NCBI RefSeq assembly: GCF_013401555.1
Contig: NZ_CP058552.1
Location: 2,294,001-2,358,000, forward strand
Length of the DNA: 64,000 bases
Reading direction: 5' to 3'
DNA from: Paenibacillus sp. E222
GTDB taxonomy: Bacteria; Bacillota; Bacilli; Paenibacillales; Paenibacillaceae
The notes beneath the pieces are model-generated. The model saw nothing but the letters and a program-made list of their open reading frames with translations, had not been told where the DNA came from and ran no database searches. The position numbers and the translations under genes were made by a program. Of this stretch, positions 27,659 through 38,800 are shown one piece after another (the stretch's first letter is position 1; every line of letters starts with the position of its first letter).

Positions 27659-29626
27659 TTGAAGAAGGAAAAAGAAAAAGGCAAAGAAGAGCCAAAGGAA
27701 AAGATTCTTATCGCCAGCCCTGTTCGGCAGACGGCAGCGGTACTCCATGAATTTCTCCAGTCCCTGGAATCGCTTGAGCGAACGGCGGTAACAACCGACT
27801 ATCTGTTTGTGGACGATAATGAAGAAGAAGCGGCATCCAATATGCTCCATGAGTTTGTACTGCGGCACGAAGGCAACCTTATGGATGCGAATGTAGATAA
27901 AGCAGATCTTAATCAGGGAAAAGGAACATACAACAAGGACGAGGGCGGGCACTATTGGCGCGACGAACAGATCTGGCGGGTAGCGGGTCTGAAAAATCGG
28001 ATATTGGCATATGCCCGTGACCAGAAGTACGATGCCGTATTCCTGATTGATTCCGATCTCGTCCTGCATCCACGCACATTGGAACAGCTTGCATCGAACA
28101 AAAAGGAGATCATCTCTAACATCTTCTGGACACGATGGCAGCCGGGCACAAGGGAAATGCCACAAGTCTGGTTGCAGGATGAGTACGCCCTGTTTCGCAA
28201 GGGAGGCAAACGAAATACAGGGGAGGAAGCAGAAGACGAGGGTAGACAAACGGATGCATTCCTGAGGCAATTGCGTACCCCGGGTTGTTATGAAGTGGGA
28301 GGCCTGGGGGCCTGCACCCTTATTCGCAGCAATGTATTGGAGTCCGGGATTTCCTATAACCAGATTCCGAATGTATCTTTCTGGGGAGAAGATCGCCATT
28401 TTTGCATCCGTGCTCAGGCGTTGGGGTTCCGTTTATATGTGGATACACATTATCCGGCCTATCACATCTACCGACTATCGGAATTGCCTGGAGTAGCGGC
28501 TTATAATCGCAGAGCCAAACGCGGAGAGGAATCGATCCGTATTTCGCTGTGTATGATTGTGAAAAATGAAGAGGCTTCCCTCGCCAGATGTCTGGACTCG
28601 GTTAACGGGATCGCTGACGAGATTGTGATTGTAGATACGGGTTCGACGGACCAGACGCGTCAGATCGCAGCTCGTTATACGGACCGCATCATCGATTTTG
28701 AATGGGTGGATGATTTTGCGGCAGCAAGGAACTTTGCTTTTGAACAAGCAACAAGTGAATATATATTATGGCTGGATGCAGATGATGTGTTTGAACCGGA
28801 TGATCGTGTGAAGCTCATTGAATTGAAGCGTTCCCTGGACCCTGCTGTGGATAGTGTCACGATGGATTATCATCTGTCCTTTACGGCGGAGGGAAAGGTC
28901 TCATATAGTCTCAGGCGAAATCGGCTGGTGCGGCGGGATCGGAATTATCGCTGGATTGGTGCAGTGCATGAATATCTGGAAGTCGCCGGTCATCTGCTGC
29001 ATAGCGATGTGGCAGTCACGCATAAGAAAGATAAGGAATACACGGATCGCAATCTAAAGATTTATCGCAAACGCGAACAGGCAGGGGAGGAATTCTCTCC
29101 GCGTGATTTATATTATTTTGGCAATGAATTGAAAGACCACGGGCATCTTGAAGATGCGGTGCAGTACTATGGAAAATTTCTGGACACCGGGCTGGGATGG
29201 GTGGAGGATCAGATTGCGGCATGCCAGAAGATAGCTGATTGCGAAGCAGCGCTTGAACGTTCGGAAAAGGAAATCTCGGCATTGCTGAGATCCTTTGCCT
29301 TTGATTTGCCGAGGGCCGAGATTTGCTGCCGATTGGGTGGATATTTTGCCGATCGTGCCGATTACCGCAAAGCCATATACTGGTATGAACAGGCGACCCG
29401 CGCCGTACGCCCGACCGATCCAATGGTAGTATTGAATGAGGCTGCCTGGACATGGATGCCGCATTTACAATTGTGTGTGTGTTATGACCGGATGGGTAAT
29501 CGGGCGAAAGCCAAAGAGCACAATGACATTGCTTTGATGTACCATCCGACACATCCCAGCATGTTGTATAACGATCGGTATTTTAAGGATCTTGAGAAAG
29601 ATAATAGTGTGCTGGAAAAAGCCTAA
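27659..29626 (+). CDS. Two-domain glycosyltransferase with C-terminal TPR-like region
   Basis: A 655-residue protein that begins at TTG 27659, eight nt after AAGGAGGA; the first dozen residues are almost all Lys and Glu. Residues ~17-270 form a GT-A-like domain (ILIASPVRQ, DAVFLIDSDLVLHP, GGLGACTLIRS, SFWGEDRHFCIRAQALGF). Residues ~295-450 form a second, SunS/GT2-like domain (ISLCMIVKNEEASLARCLDS, EIVIVDTGSTDQTRQIA, ILWLDADDVFEPDD). The C-terminal ~180 residues are helical repeats of TPR style. The fusion of two transferase domains suggests alternating or processive sugar addition, perhaps to a protein held by the TPR part; this is inference. Confidence 0.82.
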   Translation: MKKEKEKGKEEPKEKILIASPVRQTAAVLHEFLQSLESLERTAVTTDYLFVDDNEEEAASNMLHEFVLRHEGNLMDANVDKADLNQGKGTYNKDEGGHYWRDEQIWRVAGLKNRILAYARDQKYDAVFLIDSDLVLHPRTLEQLASNKKEIISNIFWTRWQPGTREMPQVWLQDEYALFRKGGKRNTGEEAEDEGRQTDAFLRQLRTPGCYEVGGLGACTLIRSNVLESGISYNQIPNVSFWGEDRHFCIRAQALGFRLYVDTHYPAYHIYRLSELPGVAAYNRRAKRGEESIRISLCMIVKNEEASLARCLDSVNGIADEIVIVDTGSTDQTRQIAARYTDRIIDFEWVDDFAAARNFAFEQATSEYILWLDADDVFEPDDRVKLIELKRSLDPAVDSVTMDYHLSFTAEGKVSYSLRRNRLVRRDRNYRWIGAVHEYLEVAGHLLHSDVAVTHKKDKEYTDRNLKIYRKREQAGEEFSPRDLYYFGNELKDHGHLEDAVQYYGKFLDTGLGWVEDQIAACQKIADCEAALERSEKEISALLRSFAFDLPRAEICCRLGGYFADRADYRKAIYWYEQATRAVRPTDPMVVLNEAAWTWMPHLQLCVCYDRMGNRAKAKEHNDIALMYHPTHPSMLYNDRYFKDLEKDNSVLEKA

Positions 29627-29629
29627 AGC

Positions 29630-29687
29630 AAACCTCTCTTTTGGAATAAAGAGGATGGATAATCCCTTTTCCATGGAGAGGTTTTTG
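29630..29687 (+). terminator. Terminator after the glycosyltransferase pair
   Basis: AAACCTCTC (29630-29638) pairs with GAGAGGTTT (29676-29684), with a long partly paired loop, then further T residues. Confidence 0.7.
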
Positions 29688-29859
29688 TGTTTCTATTTAA
29701 CTGTCTGCTGGAAACTTGGATGCACACTCTCTCACAAGAAATTGGATCAAATGATTACATCCAGGGGACGATATGCTTTACAATAGTGACTAACGGAAAA
29801 GCGGTGATAACGAATACTTGTCTTCGGCTGCCGAATCTATGAAACAAGGGGAAGTTGGC

Positions 29860-30492
29860 ATGAATCTGACGGAAGTATTATTGGAATCGAGATTGGTAGC
29901 TATTGTACGTGGTATTAGCCGGGAATCTGCTCAGGCAGCAGGGCAGGGGATGACTGATGGGGGAATCCGTCTGATGGAAGTGACGCTGAACACACCTGGG
30001 GCACACGATATTATTGCAGACTGGCGTGCAAGGCATGAGGGTAAGGCTTATATCGGAGCGGGCACGGTACTCAATGTGCAGATGGCCAAAGAAGCCGTTG
30101 CAGCGGGCGCTCAATTTCTCGTGTCTCCTAATGTCGATCTGTCCGTTATTGAATATGCTGTAGAACATGGCGTGGAGATCTGGCCCGGAGCGATGACTCC
30201 AACGGAGATTGTGGCTGCCTATGAAGCAGGAGCAAGAGTGGTGAAGCTGTTCCCCATGGCGAGTCTGGGCATTCCGTATTTACGTGAAATCAAGGCACCA
30301 CTAAATCATATTCCACTGCTTGCAACAGGCGGAGCAACACTGGATAACATTACGGATTATTATGCTGCGGGTGCGGCGGCAGTGGGGCTTGGAAGTGCAC
30401 TTTTGCCACGAGAAGCACTTGCAGCAGGGAATGATGAGCATATTGCTACTTGCACTCGTGCTTTTGTGGAAATAGCGAAAATCAAGGATTGA
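29860..30492 (+). CDS. 2-dehydro-3-deoxy-phosphogluconate (KDPG/KHG) aldolase
   Basis: A 210-residue class I aldolase that splits KDPG to pyruvate and glyceraldehyde 3-phosphate. The Schiff-base lysine is Lys129 in GARVVKLFPM and the catalytic Glu40 is in LMEVTLNTPGA; LVAIVRG opens the barrel as in Eda/KdgA. The ATG at 29860 follows AAGGGGAAG; an upstream in-frame start is less likely. It supplies the last step for the KDG made by kduI/kduD at 10.7-13.2 kb, provided a KDG kinase exists elsewhere. It stands alone, with no kdgK beside it. Confidence 0.9.
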   Translation: MNLTEVLLESRLVAIVRGISRESAQAAGQGMTDGGIRLMEVTLNTPGAHDIIADWRARHEGKAYIGAGTVLNVQMAKEAVAAGAQFLVSPNVDLSVIEYAVEHGVEIWPGAMTPTEIVAAYEAGARVVKLFPMASLGIPYLREIKAPLNHIPLLATGGATLDNITDYYAAGAAAVGLGSALLPREALAAGNDEHIATCTRAFVEIAKIKD

Positions 30493-30651
30493 ACCTTGAA
30501 GCCAACGCAAGTGGATTACACTCATCAGGTTATATATTAAGAAGTGCTTCTGAACCAAATAGATAATATAAGAAGTGATGTGGATTAACGTCCTGTTAAC
30601 CTTGCTGTCGTATGATGGAGTCAGGCCAGAAAACGGAGAGGAGTGACACCA

Positions 30652-31602
30652 GTGAAAGCTAAAACGATGATTGGCGGGATGATTGCGGTTGCCGCGGTAA
30701 CTGCGGGTGGTTTATGGAAGGCAGCGGTGAAGAGTCAGACCCCCAAAAAGATTCCGATTACGCTCACACCGCCCATGCCATTTGAAGATATAACCTTCGA
30801 GAGTGGAGGCGGGCGAGTCCATGGCTGGTTCATTCCGGCTGGAGCTCATGTCCCGAAGCCTTGGCCTTTGATTATTATTGCACATGGATGGGGCTCCAAT
30901 CGATCACGTGTCCTCCGTTATGCTCGTCCCATTTGGGAAGCAGGTTATGCGCTCTTTATGTACGATGTTCGAAGCCATGGAGCCAGTGATCCAGTTAAAG
31001 CAGCTTCAGCTTACCTATTCCGCGATGATCTGCTGTCAGCATTGCAATATACATCCTCACGGCCGGAAATTGATCCAGCAGCAATCGGTGTGCTTGGGCA
31101 CTCCTTGGGCGGACTAGGCACGATCCTCGCTGTGACGGAGGGTATTCCTGTATCTGCGGTGATCACGGACTCCATGCCATCCCAATTCGAGGTTATCGTC
31201 AGTTCGGAGCTGAGGCGCCGGCGTCTGCCTCTGTTCCCCCTGGCCCAGCTGATTCCACGAATCTGGTTCTGGCGGCTTGGTGAATCTCTGAAAACATATC
31301 GCCAGCGTGATCCAGTCATGCTGCTGAATGAACGGCGGAAAGGCATGCAGCTGCCGATGCTTATGGTACATTCCAAAGGTGATAACTTTATTCCACCGAG
31401 CGAACTTGAATATTTTATGTCCAAAGCGGACCCGCCCGTGGAGCATCTGTGGGTCAATAGCGGTGGCCATAGCTGTTCAGAGGAGGATCCTGCGTTCTGG
31501 AATACGGTGATTCCCTTCTTGAAAACTCATGTACAGGTGCAGGCTCAGTCCAATGAATCTGTTATACCGAACGTCAATATAGAGAAAATTCAGCCCACTT
31601 GA
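30652..31602 (+). CDS. Membrane-anchored alpha/beta hydrolase
   Basis: A 316-residue protein with a short hydrophobic N-terminal segment (MIGGMIAVAAVTAGGLWKAA) acting as an anchor or signal. The hydrolase core has IIIAHGWGSNRSRVLRY, YDVRSHGASD, the nucleophile motif LGHSLGG and a C-terminal GDNFIPPSELEYF followed by a catalytic His in NSGGHSCSEEDPAFW. The GTG at 30652 follows GGAGAGGAG by about 8 nt; another GTG at 30643 overlaps that site. It ends at a strong terminator. Substrate unknown; the group contains esterases and peptidases. Confidence 0.82.
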   Translation: MKAKTMIGGMIAVAAVTAGGLWKAAVKSQTPKKIPITLTPPMPFEDITFESGGGRVHGWFIPAGAHVPKPWPLIIIAHGWGSNRSRVLRYARPIWEAGYALFMYDVRSHGASDPVKAASAYLFRDDLLSALQYTSSRPEIDPAAIGVLGHSLGGLGTILAVTEGIPVSAVITDSMPSQFEVIVSSELRRRRLPLFPLAQLIPRIWFWRLGESLKTYRQRDPVMLLNERRKGMQLPMLMVHSKGDNFIPPSELEYFMSKADPPVEHLWVNSGGHSCSEEDPAFWNTVIPFLKTHVQVQAQSNESVIPNVNIEKIQPT

Positions 31603-31621
31603 TGCTCAGGCTGATCCTCGA

Positions 31622-31647
31622 AACGCCAACCCGGTTGGCGTTTTTTT
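31622..31647 (+). terminator. Rho-independent terminator after the membrane hydrolase
   Basis: AACGCCAACC pairs with GGTTGGCGTT around a tight CC/GG apex and is followed by seven T residues. Confidence 0.92.
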
Positions 31648-31805
31648 GCTGTTTCTATACAATATGCAGAAATTCACATTTGTAAAATTGTTGGGAAAAT
31701 GACGATTAAAAAGGAAGCTTATGGTATCATAGAATAGACTGGCAATATTCATGCGAGGTTATTTTGCATGCATCCTTGTATGAAATTGAAGGGAGAGGTC
31801 CAGAT

Positions 31806-34205
31806 TTGAGTTTTGATTGGAATTTTAATGTGCGATTCAAAATGTTTACAGCCAAAGCGGCTACAGCAGCCATGGCAACTTTGCTTCTGGCATCACAGAC
31901 ACCAGGGTTTGCAGGCAGTGCGTCGGCAGCGACAGCGGAACAGGTAACAGAATCGGCAGCGGGGGAAACGGAACAACCACTTGGATTAACAGACAACGAG
32001 GTGCCTGAAGGAGCCAAAATCTCCTCCAAGCAAGCCAGCGAGAATATACTGAAATTATTTCCATTGTTGAAAAAGGCGACGATTGCATCCGTACGATTCG
32101 ATTCACCGAACTCTTATCCACCGCCGGATTACAAGGCGTGGGAGATTGGCTTTCAAATTGTCGAAGGAAATCATACGATGGGATTCAGCGCAACGGTTCA
32201 TGCGGGCACGGGGGAAGTACTAAGCGTACATTTGCCTTCTGAATTACTGGATAAGCAGTCTACTGATTCTGATGTCAAATTGACTAAAGACGAGGCTGAG
32301 GTGTATGCAGAGGCATTACTGTTCAAAGCTATTCCCGGATTGAAAGAAAATGAGTTTGCTTCTCTTGGAGATGTGTATCAATCTACTGCACAGCAATCTT
32401 TGTTTGGCAGAACGGAATATCGATATGGCTACCAGCTCAAGCATGAAGGTTTGTTGTCTGAGGCAGAGACGATCTACATAAGTGTGGATGAAAGTGGCTT
32501 GGTGACAGGATATTCAAGAAGTACAACCGGAGCTGAATATCCTTCATCGAAGTCGGCAGTATCGGAAGAGAAGGCCAGTCAACGATTTGAGGAGCAATTT
32601 GATGTACAGCTCGCTTATATCTCGACTGATCGTCTATCTTCGCCCAAAGGACAAAAGTATTATCTTGGTTATATGCCGAAGAATTCCAGCATGGTTCCGC
32701 TGGATGCTAGTACACTGGAGCCGATTAACGAGATGACTGGAAAAGCTATTGGTGATGAAGATTCTTTACAGCAGAATAAACCTTTAAAAGGAAGTGTAGC
32801 TCCTTTTGTCGCAGCGAACGGTCAGAAATTAAATGCACAACAAGCCGAGAACATAATTAAAAAGAACTTTGATATTCCGAAAGGTTACAAGTTGGAGCAT
32901 AGTCAGTTAAGCAAAGGTGAGTATGCAAGTCCTAACAATCAAGTATGGAGCCTGAGCTGGAGCAATCGAAATGCGAATGTATCCTACATGTTCATGAGAG
33001 ATATTTCAGCACAGGTAGATGCGCTTACTGGACAGATTTACAGTTACAGCTTGTATCAGCGGGTGGAGCCGGGTGCTGCGCAGGAGAAACCAGCGGATGA
33101 GAATGAGACTAAGTCCGTAACCCGGACACAAGCCGAGAAACTTGCAATCAATAAGGTGATTGCATTGGTTCCGAGTGCATCAGAACAATTCCGGTTGTCC
33201 AGTGTGCTTGAATTTGAAGGTGCACGTACATTTATGTTCCAGCGCTATATGAACGGAATTGCGGTTATGGATGATACAGTGCAAGTACAAGTCCTGAAGG
33301 ATGGAGCCATCAACGAATTTTATACAAGGATTGCTGCAACGCCTGAACAGTTGCCTGGAAACACCAAACCAGCCATCAGTTATGAAAAGGCAAAGGCAAC
33401 CTATCTGGAAGCATTCAAGTTAACACTGGCTTACTCCCGCTACGGTGGTTATGCCATGAGTACCGGTCAGGTCGTTCCCTCGGCTGTAAACCTGGTTTAC
33501 CAGCCTACACGAGATGGAAATTCGATTTCCGCCAGTTATGAAGTACTTGATGCTAATACTGGAGAATGGAAGTTTTTATATGGTAGCGGAAGTGCCACTG
33601 CGAATGTTGAACCTAGTGATATTTCAGGTCATGTGGCGGAGGCTGCACTTCGGAATATGACTCAACATGCCGTAATTCTTGCAGATGAGCAGGGTCGTGT
33701 ATTCCCAGACCGGGTCATCACAAAGGGTGATTGGTTTACCTATCTGGCAAGAGCGGTCAACCCGAATATGGATATGTATTACAGTGGAAACGGGAGCGAG
33801 AAGCTATATGCTGACATTACCCCAGAGAGCTCTTATTACCAAGCTGTGCGGACATTGATCGATCAGCGCTGGTTAGCGGGTGCCGACTCTGAAACGAAGC
33901 TAAATCCAGAAGAGGAGATGACTCGTGAAGAGCTGGCGGTATTGCTCGTGCGCATTTTGCGCTATGAGAAATTAGCCGGATTCTACACATTGCCATCGGA
34001 TCTTCCCAATCTGGCAGATGCCAGTGCGGTCAACAACAAGGGAGCTGTCTCCCTCAGTATCAAGCTGGGATTGTTGCCGTCGATCGAAGGACGCTTCATG
34101 CCTGCACGCAAAGTGACGGTTGCCGAAGCGGCTCAGGTCTTGGAACGTCTGGCCAAGCTTCAGGGCAAGACGGATACCTTTATGAGCGGAAATCGTTTAT
34201 ATTGA
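31806..34205 (+). CDS. Secreted YcdB/PepSY-like repeat protein with C-terminal SLH-type region
   Basis: A 799-residue exported protein. TTG 31806 follows GGGAGAGG by 8 nt; the N-terminus then reads as a signal peptide ending near ASAATAEQ. The body has several ~110-residue repeats, each opening with a helix such as ISSKQASENILKLFP, LNAQQAENIIKKNF or VTRTQAEKLAINKVIALVP, and a YRYGYQL-type strand, the pattern of YcdB/YcdC (PepSY-related) domains. The last ~180 residues carry S-layer-homology-like motifs (FPDRVITKGDWFTYLARAV, LNPEEEMTREELAVLLVRI), which would tether it to secondary cell-wall polymer. PepSY domains are thought to bind or inhibit proteases, so a cell-surface regulatory role is possible. 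Confidence 0.8.
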   Translation: MSFDWNFNVRFKMFTAKAATAAMATLLLASQTPGFAGSASAATAEQVTESAAGETEQPLGLTDNEVPEGAKISSKQASENILKLFPLLKKATIASVRFDSPNSYPPPDYKAWEIGFQIVEGNHTMGFSATVHAGTGEVLSVHLPSELLDKQSTDSDVKLTKDEAEVYAEALLFKAIPGLKENEFASLGDVYQSTAQQSLFGRTEYRYGYQLKHEGLLSEAETIYISVDESGLVTGYSRSTTGAEYPSSKSAVSEEKASQRFEEQFDVQLAYISTDRLSSPKGQKYYLGYMPKNSSMVPLDASTLEPINEMTGKAIGDEDSLQQNKPLKGSVAPFVAANGQKLNAQQAENIIKKNFDIPKGYKLEHSQLSKGEYASPNNQVWSLSWSNRNANVSYMFMRDISAQVDALTGQIYSYSLYQRVEPGAAQEKPADENETKSVTRTQAEKLAINKVIALVPSASEQFRLSSVLEFEGARTFMFQRYMNGIAVMDDTVQVQVLKDGAINEFYTRIAATPEQLPGNTKPAISYEKAKATYLEAFKLTLAYSRYGGYAMSTGQVVPSAVNLVYQPTRDGNSISASYEVLDANTGEWKFLYGSGSATANVEPSDISGHVAEAALRNMTQHAVILADEQGRVFPDRVITKGDWFTYLARAVNPNMDMYYSGNGSEKLYADITPESSYYQAVRTLIDQRWLAGADSETKLNPEEEMTREELAVLLVRILRYEKLAGFYTLPSDLPNLADASAVNNKGAVSLSIKLGLLPSIEGRFMPARKVTVAEAAQVLERLAKLQGKTDTFMSGNRLY

Positions 34206-34285
34206 TTGGAGTTTGTTGCATAATTGCCCGGAAGAGTCATATGATGAGGATAACGGGGTAGGTTAGGTTTGTTTTACTGAAGACA

Positions 34286-34315
34286 GAGGGGCCTTCTGCG
34301 GAGGGTCTCTTTTGA
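34286..34315 (+). terminator. Weak terminator after the YcdB/SLH gene
   Basis: GAGGGGCCTTC can pair with GGAGGGTCTC if a two-base bulge is allowed, followed by TTTTG. Confidence 0.45.
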
Positions 34316-34405
34316 TGCTTTTCGACAAAACTAGAAGCCTGCCGTCAATCCCTTTTGTGATACAATGAGGCATGAGAACTTTGCAAAGAGAGGTGGTATC
34401 CTTTC

Positions 34406-35533
34406 ATGGGCAAGCACGGAAAACGAGTGATAACCCTGCTACTGGCTGGCTGTCTCGTCGCTGTGGCACTGCCACATGCAGTCGATCTGGATCAGCTGTA
34501 TGCGGCGTCGGGAACATCAGACATATCCACGAATACGGATCTGCGCGAGACGTTGCTTACCGCGATGTCCCAGCGAACGGAGGAACTTGTTTTTACATAC
34601 AAAGGCAATGTGAAAGGCCTCAAAAAACAGTTGCAGAGCTCCATTGACGAAGCAATGACCAGTGATCCCTATATTCAATATACCGTTAAAAGTTACGCAT
34701 TTAATTATAAAGGCTCCAATGTATCCGCAGAGGTACATGTAAAGCTGGCCTATCGGGAAACGAAGGAGCAGACCGATTATGTGAACCGTAAGGTGACCAA
34801 CGTGCTGAAAGAGATTATCGTGCCCGGTATGACGAATCATGAGAAAGTTAAAGCCATTCATGACTGGATTGTACTTAACCTTTCCTACGATACATCCTTG
34901 CAGAAATATACTGCATACGATGGACTTGTTACCGGCAGTACTGTATGTCAGGGCTATTCATTGCTGGCTTATCGCATGCTGGAGCAGGTGGGTATAGAAA
35001 ACCGGATTGTGGAAGGAACGGCTGGTGAGCAATTACACGCCTGGAATCTCGTCAAGCTGGATGGCAAGTGGTACCATATGGATACGACGTGGGACGATCC
35101 TACTCCTGACCGTAAGGGTAAGGTAAGTCATAATTATTATTTGCTCAGTGATGATGAGATGGCACGTGACCATGTCTGGACAGCTAAAGGCAAGTATCCT
35201 GCTGCATCTGCTCCCTATCGTGAAGCTTTGCAAACTTTGGTGAAGGCGGGAGGAAGCAAGGCAACCGCGTACCAGAAGCTGTATCATACACTGGAATACT
35301 CGCTCTACGACGAAAGTGATGCGATTAGTGGTCATGCCGCGCTGAAAACTAAAGTTCAGAGTGTGCTCAAGGATGGCGGAACCTCGCTGACTTTCAGATA
35401 CAAGGGTACTGAAACGGGGCTAGTGGAGGATTTGCAGGATTTGTATCAGCTTGGCATGAAGTCGATATCGTATTACGTGTCCAACATGGAGGATACTGTC
35501 GATCTGCGTGTGAAAATTACCTGGACCATGTAA
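34406..35533 (+). CDS. Secreted transglutaminase-like protein
   Basis: A 375-residue protein with a signal peptide (basic MGKHGKR, hydrophobic core, cleavage near LYAASG). The transglutaminase-like papain-fold triad is visible in the middle: Cys in STVCQGYSLLAYRMLEQVGI, His in GEQLHAWNLVKLDG and Asp in WYHMDTTWDDP. Flanking repeats (RTEELVFTYKGNVKGLKKQL and TSLTFRYKGTETGLVEDL) at either end look like a duplicated small domain. Such proteins act as surface proteases or cross-linking enzymes. It follows the SLH-type protein by 200 nt and may share its cell-surface setting. Confidence 0.85.
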   Translation: MGKHGKRVITLLLAGCLVAVALPHAVDLDQLYAASGTSDISTNTDLRETLLTAMSQRTEELVFTYKGNVKGLKKQLQSSIDEAMTSDPYIQYTVKSYAFNYKGSNVSAEVHVKLAYRETKEQTDYVNRKVTNVLKEIIVPGMTNHEKVKAIHDWIVLNLSYDTSLQKYTAYDGLVTGSTVCQGYSLLAYRMLEQVGIENRIVEGTAGEQLHAWNLVKLDGKWYHMDTTWDDPTPDRKGKVSHNYYLLSDDEMARDHVWTAKGKYPAASAPYREALQTLVKAGGSKATAYQKLYHTLEYSLYDESDAISGHAALKTKVQSVLKDGGTSLTFRYKGTETGLVEDLQDLYQLGMKSISYYVSNMEDTVDLRVKITWTM

Positions 35534-35581
35534 TATGTAGCTTGGACTATTCCAATCGTAAATTGATGTTGTTATTTTACA

Positions 35582-35613
35582 GGGACGCTTCCGAAGAGGA
35601 GCGTTCTTTTTTT
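35582..35613 (+). terminator. Rho-independent terminator after the transglutaminase gene
   Basis: GGACGCTTCC pairs with GGAGCGTTC (G-U included) around a GAAGA loop and runs into seven T residues. Confidence 0.85.
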
Positions 35614-35803
35614 GCTGTGAGCATGTTGCATTACTCTATTCCACCGGCTATTGGCGAGGGGAAGTCACTTATCGCCTAGATTCAAAATGATATTATGGTG
35701 TACATTCACATGCATGTGTGTTGTATATTTTTTGTATAGGTTGCTTTGTTATTCTGATCTTTGGCGTATGCCGACACTACGCACGAGGAGGAATAAGCAA
35801 CAA

Positions 35804-38800
35804 ATGAAGAAAAAATTGAGCATTGTGGCCATTGTTTTGCTGTTGATCACGCAATTGATGCAAGGCTGGTTATTTTCACCAAACATATATGCACAAGATA
35901 CGATGACAGAACATACGACGGTGGAATCATTATTGGAACACGACACGGTTGAACCTGCAGAGCTTGATCTCGATCAAGATGATGCTGCGAATGAAGCTGC
36001 TATGGCGGCAGCCAGTGCTGCTCCACAAGAGATCACGGATCAATTAATTACAAGTGTTCAAATGTATAATCAAAAACCGATAGAGGATGGCAATGGCACG
36101 GTTCGGCCTCAAGGGGACGAAATTGAGACAGTCAGACCAAGTATCAAGGATGAGGTGGCTGTCTTCTTTACATGGGCACTGCCAAACGATTCTCATGGGT
36201 ATGAGGCAGGTTCCACGTATACGTTTAACCTGCCTGACAAATTCAAGATCGAGTCACAGTTAAAAGGAACATTGGATGGTGATGTTGGGGAGTACGTGGT
36301 TCATCCAGACGGCAAAGTTGTATTTACCTTCAACGAGCAGATCGTTGGTTCCAAATTAGAAGGAAACTTCTACGTCTGGATCAAGTTCGACGAGAGCAAA
36401 ATGGATGGTGGCTTGAAGCAGCCGATCGTATTTGATTTCATTCGTGATGGTGCTGTTACATTAAATGTACACTTTGCGAATACAGCCAAGGATGAACTTA
36501 CGAAATCGGGATTCGCGAATAATAACGGCTTTAACTCGGATGAAATTACCTGGACTGTTGATTTTAACCAAGGGGAGAAACAAATCCAAAATGCGGTGCT
36601 GACGGATACACTTCCGGCAAATTTGGAGCTCAAGGGGAACATTGAGATTCGTGAATTGCAGGTTCAATTAGATGGATCTGTCAAATTAGGAAATCTGTTT
36701 AGTACCGAATCTCAATTTCCGATTAACCTGGGTGATATTGATAAAGCGTACCGGGTGACGTACAAAACAAGTATTAAAGCGCCAACAACTGCCCCTTTTA
36801 CAAACATTGAGTATGAGAACAAGGTGGAGCTTACAGGGGATCAGAGCGAGCATAACGAAACGGATATCGGTCGAGTGACAGTGAGTTTCAATGAACCACT
36901 GAACAAGTCAGGGCAAGAGAGTGCCTACAACCCGGTGACCCAAACGATCACATGGAAAGTGCAATACAATTACAATCAACAAGAGATCGCTCAGGCGAAT
37001 GCATGGATAGAAGATCGTTTTGATACTGCAAAACAACAATTGGTTGCTGGCTCGGTCAAAGTATACCAGGTGGACATCGATACTAGCGGAAAACCAGCAG
37101 GGAAGACTCAAGTAGATTCCAATGAATATACACTCACCGGGGTCGGCACAGGCTTCGATGAAGGCTTCAAGTTACATTTTAACGAGGGGATCAAGAAGGC
37201 CTACGAGATCGAATATGAAACCCAGTCGATTGATCGTGTGTATGCGAATGGTACGGTAAAGAATAAAGTGACCATGCACGATGGAACAACCAAAGAAGGC
37301 ACGAGGAATATTGAGGAAGTCATTTTTGCGAAAAGTGTAAAACGTGAAAACTTCAATACGAAAGAAATCGAGTGGCAGATTGTGCTGAACCGTGATTTGA
37401 AGGAAATGACGGACATCGTCATTACAGACAACTACGCAGGAAGAAATATGAAGTTGATTCCGGGCAGTCTGCAAATTAGTGGTGATCAGCAAGATCAGTT
37501 TGAAACGGAGCCCGTAGCTGACCCAAGTGATGATGTGAACTTTGAAAAAGGTTTCTCCATTCGATTGAAGGCTGGCGGGTTGATCAACAAAGAGCATGTA
37601 ATCACGTATAAGACCAGCTTTGATCCGACGGCAGGTATGCCAACCGACAATGTATATCGGAATGAGGCTACATTGAATTGGAAAGAAGCGAATGTAGCAC
37701 AAGCTTCAATCACCAAATCTGCCGAAGTTAGACCGCTTGATTACACGATACAGAACGGTAATAAAAAGGGAGAATATAGCGCCAAGGACAAAACGATCAC
37801 TTGGACAATTGATGTGAATTATAATTTGTACGACATTCAGAACGCTATTCTCAAGGATGCGTACACGGGGGATCAATCTTTTGTAGATGGTTCTTTGAAA
37901 GTGAATAAGCTCTTGTTACAGGGAAGCAATAATGTCACTGCGATTGGTGACGAGGTTACTCTGACACCAGACCAATTCCAATTGAACCCGGATGGTAAAG
38001 GCTTCGCTTTAGACCTTGGCAACATCGGAAAAGCAGCCTACCGGATCGTGTATAAAACGAGTTTGGACGGGGAATTTGATGTTGAGGGCACGTACGCCAA
38101 TCATGCGATCCTGACAGATGGTGAGGGTGGCACAGTTCGATTTGACAAAGAAGCGAAAGTCACACCAGCACACGGTGGTATATATGTACACAAAACAGGG
38201 CAGCAAATCGGTTCAAGTGATAAAGCTTCCTGGACGGTAAATATCAACCCAAGCCAATCATATATTGCAGCAGGCTCAGTATTAACGGATAAGTTATCAG
38301 ATAATCAGATTTTGCTCGCAGATACGTTAAAGCTGTATGCAACCGATCTGCCTGCGAACAACTCAGGCAATGTATCAACCAAGGCAGGTTTGGTGGATGC
38401 CGATGAGTATGAGCTAGTGGTGGAAGGCAACACCTTTACATTCACCTTTAAGAATGAGATGAAAAGTGCTTTAATTTTGGAATATCAATCCTTTATTAAT
38501 GCCGATAGTGGTGCGAGAATCGAAAATAAAGTTCAATTTGCGGGTCAATCGTCATCAGTGACGGGTTCAGATCAGCAGAGTGGTATTCGCGTTTACATGG
38601 CTGGAGCTGGCGGTGGAGCATCCACAGGTGTGGGTAAAATCAAAATTCACAAAGTCGATGACGCAGGCCTTCCGCTGGAAGGAGCGGTATTCGCGATCTA
38701 TAATGCATCGGGAACGACGCTGCTGGAAACGTTGAAACCGACAGATGCGAAAGGTGAGGCAGTTACCTCCCGGAATTATCGATTACATCAAACCGATGGT

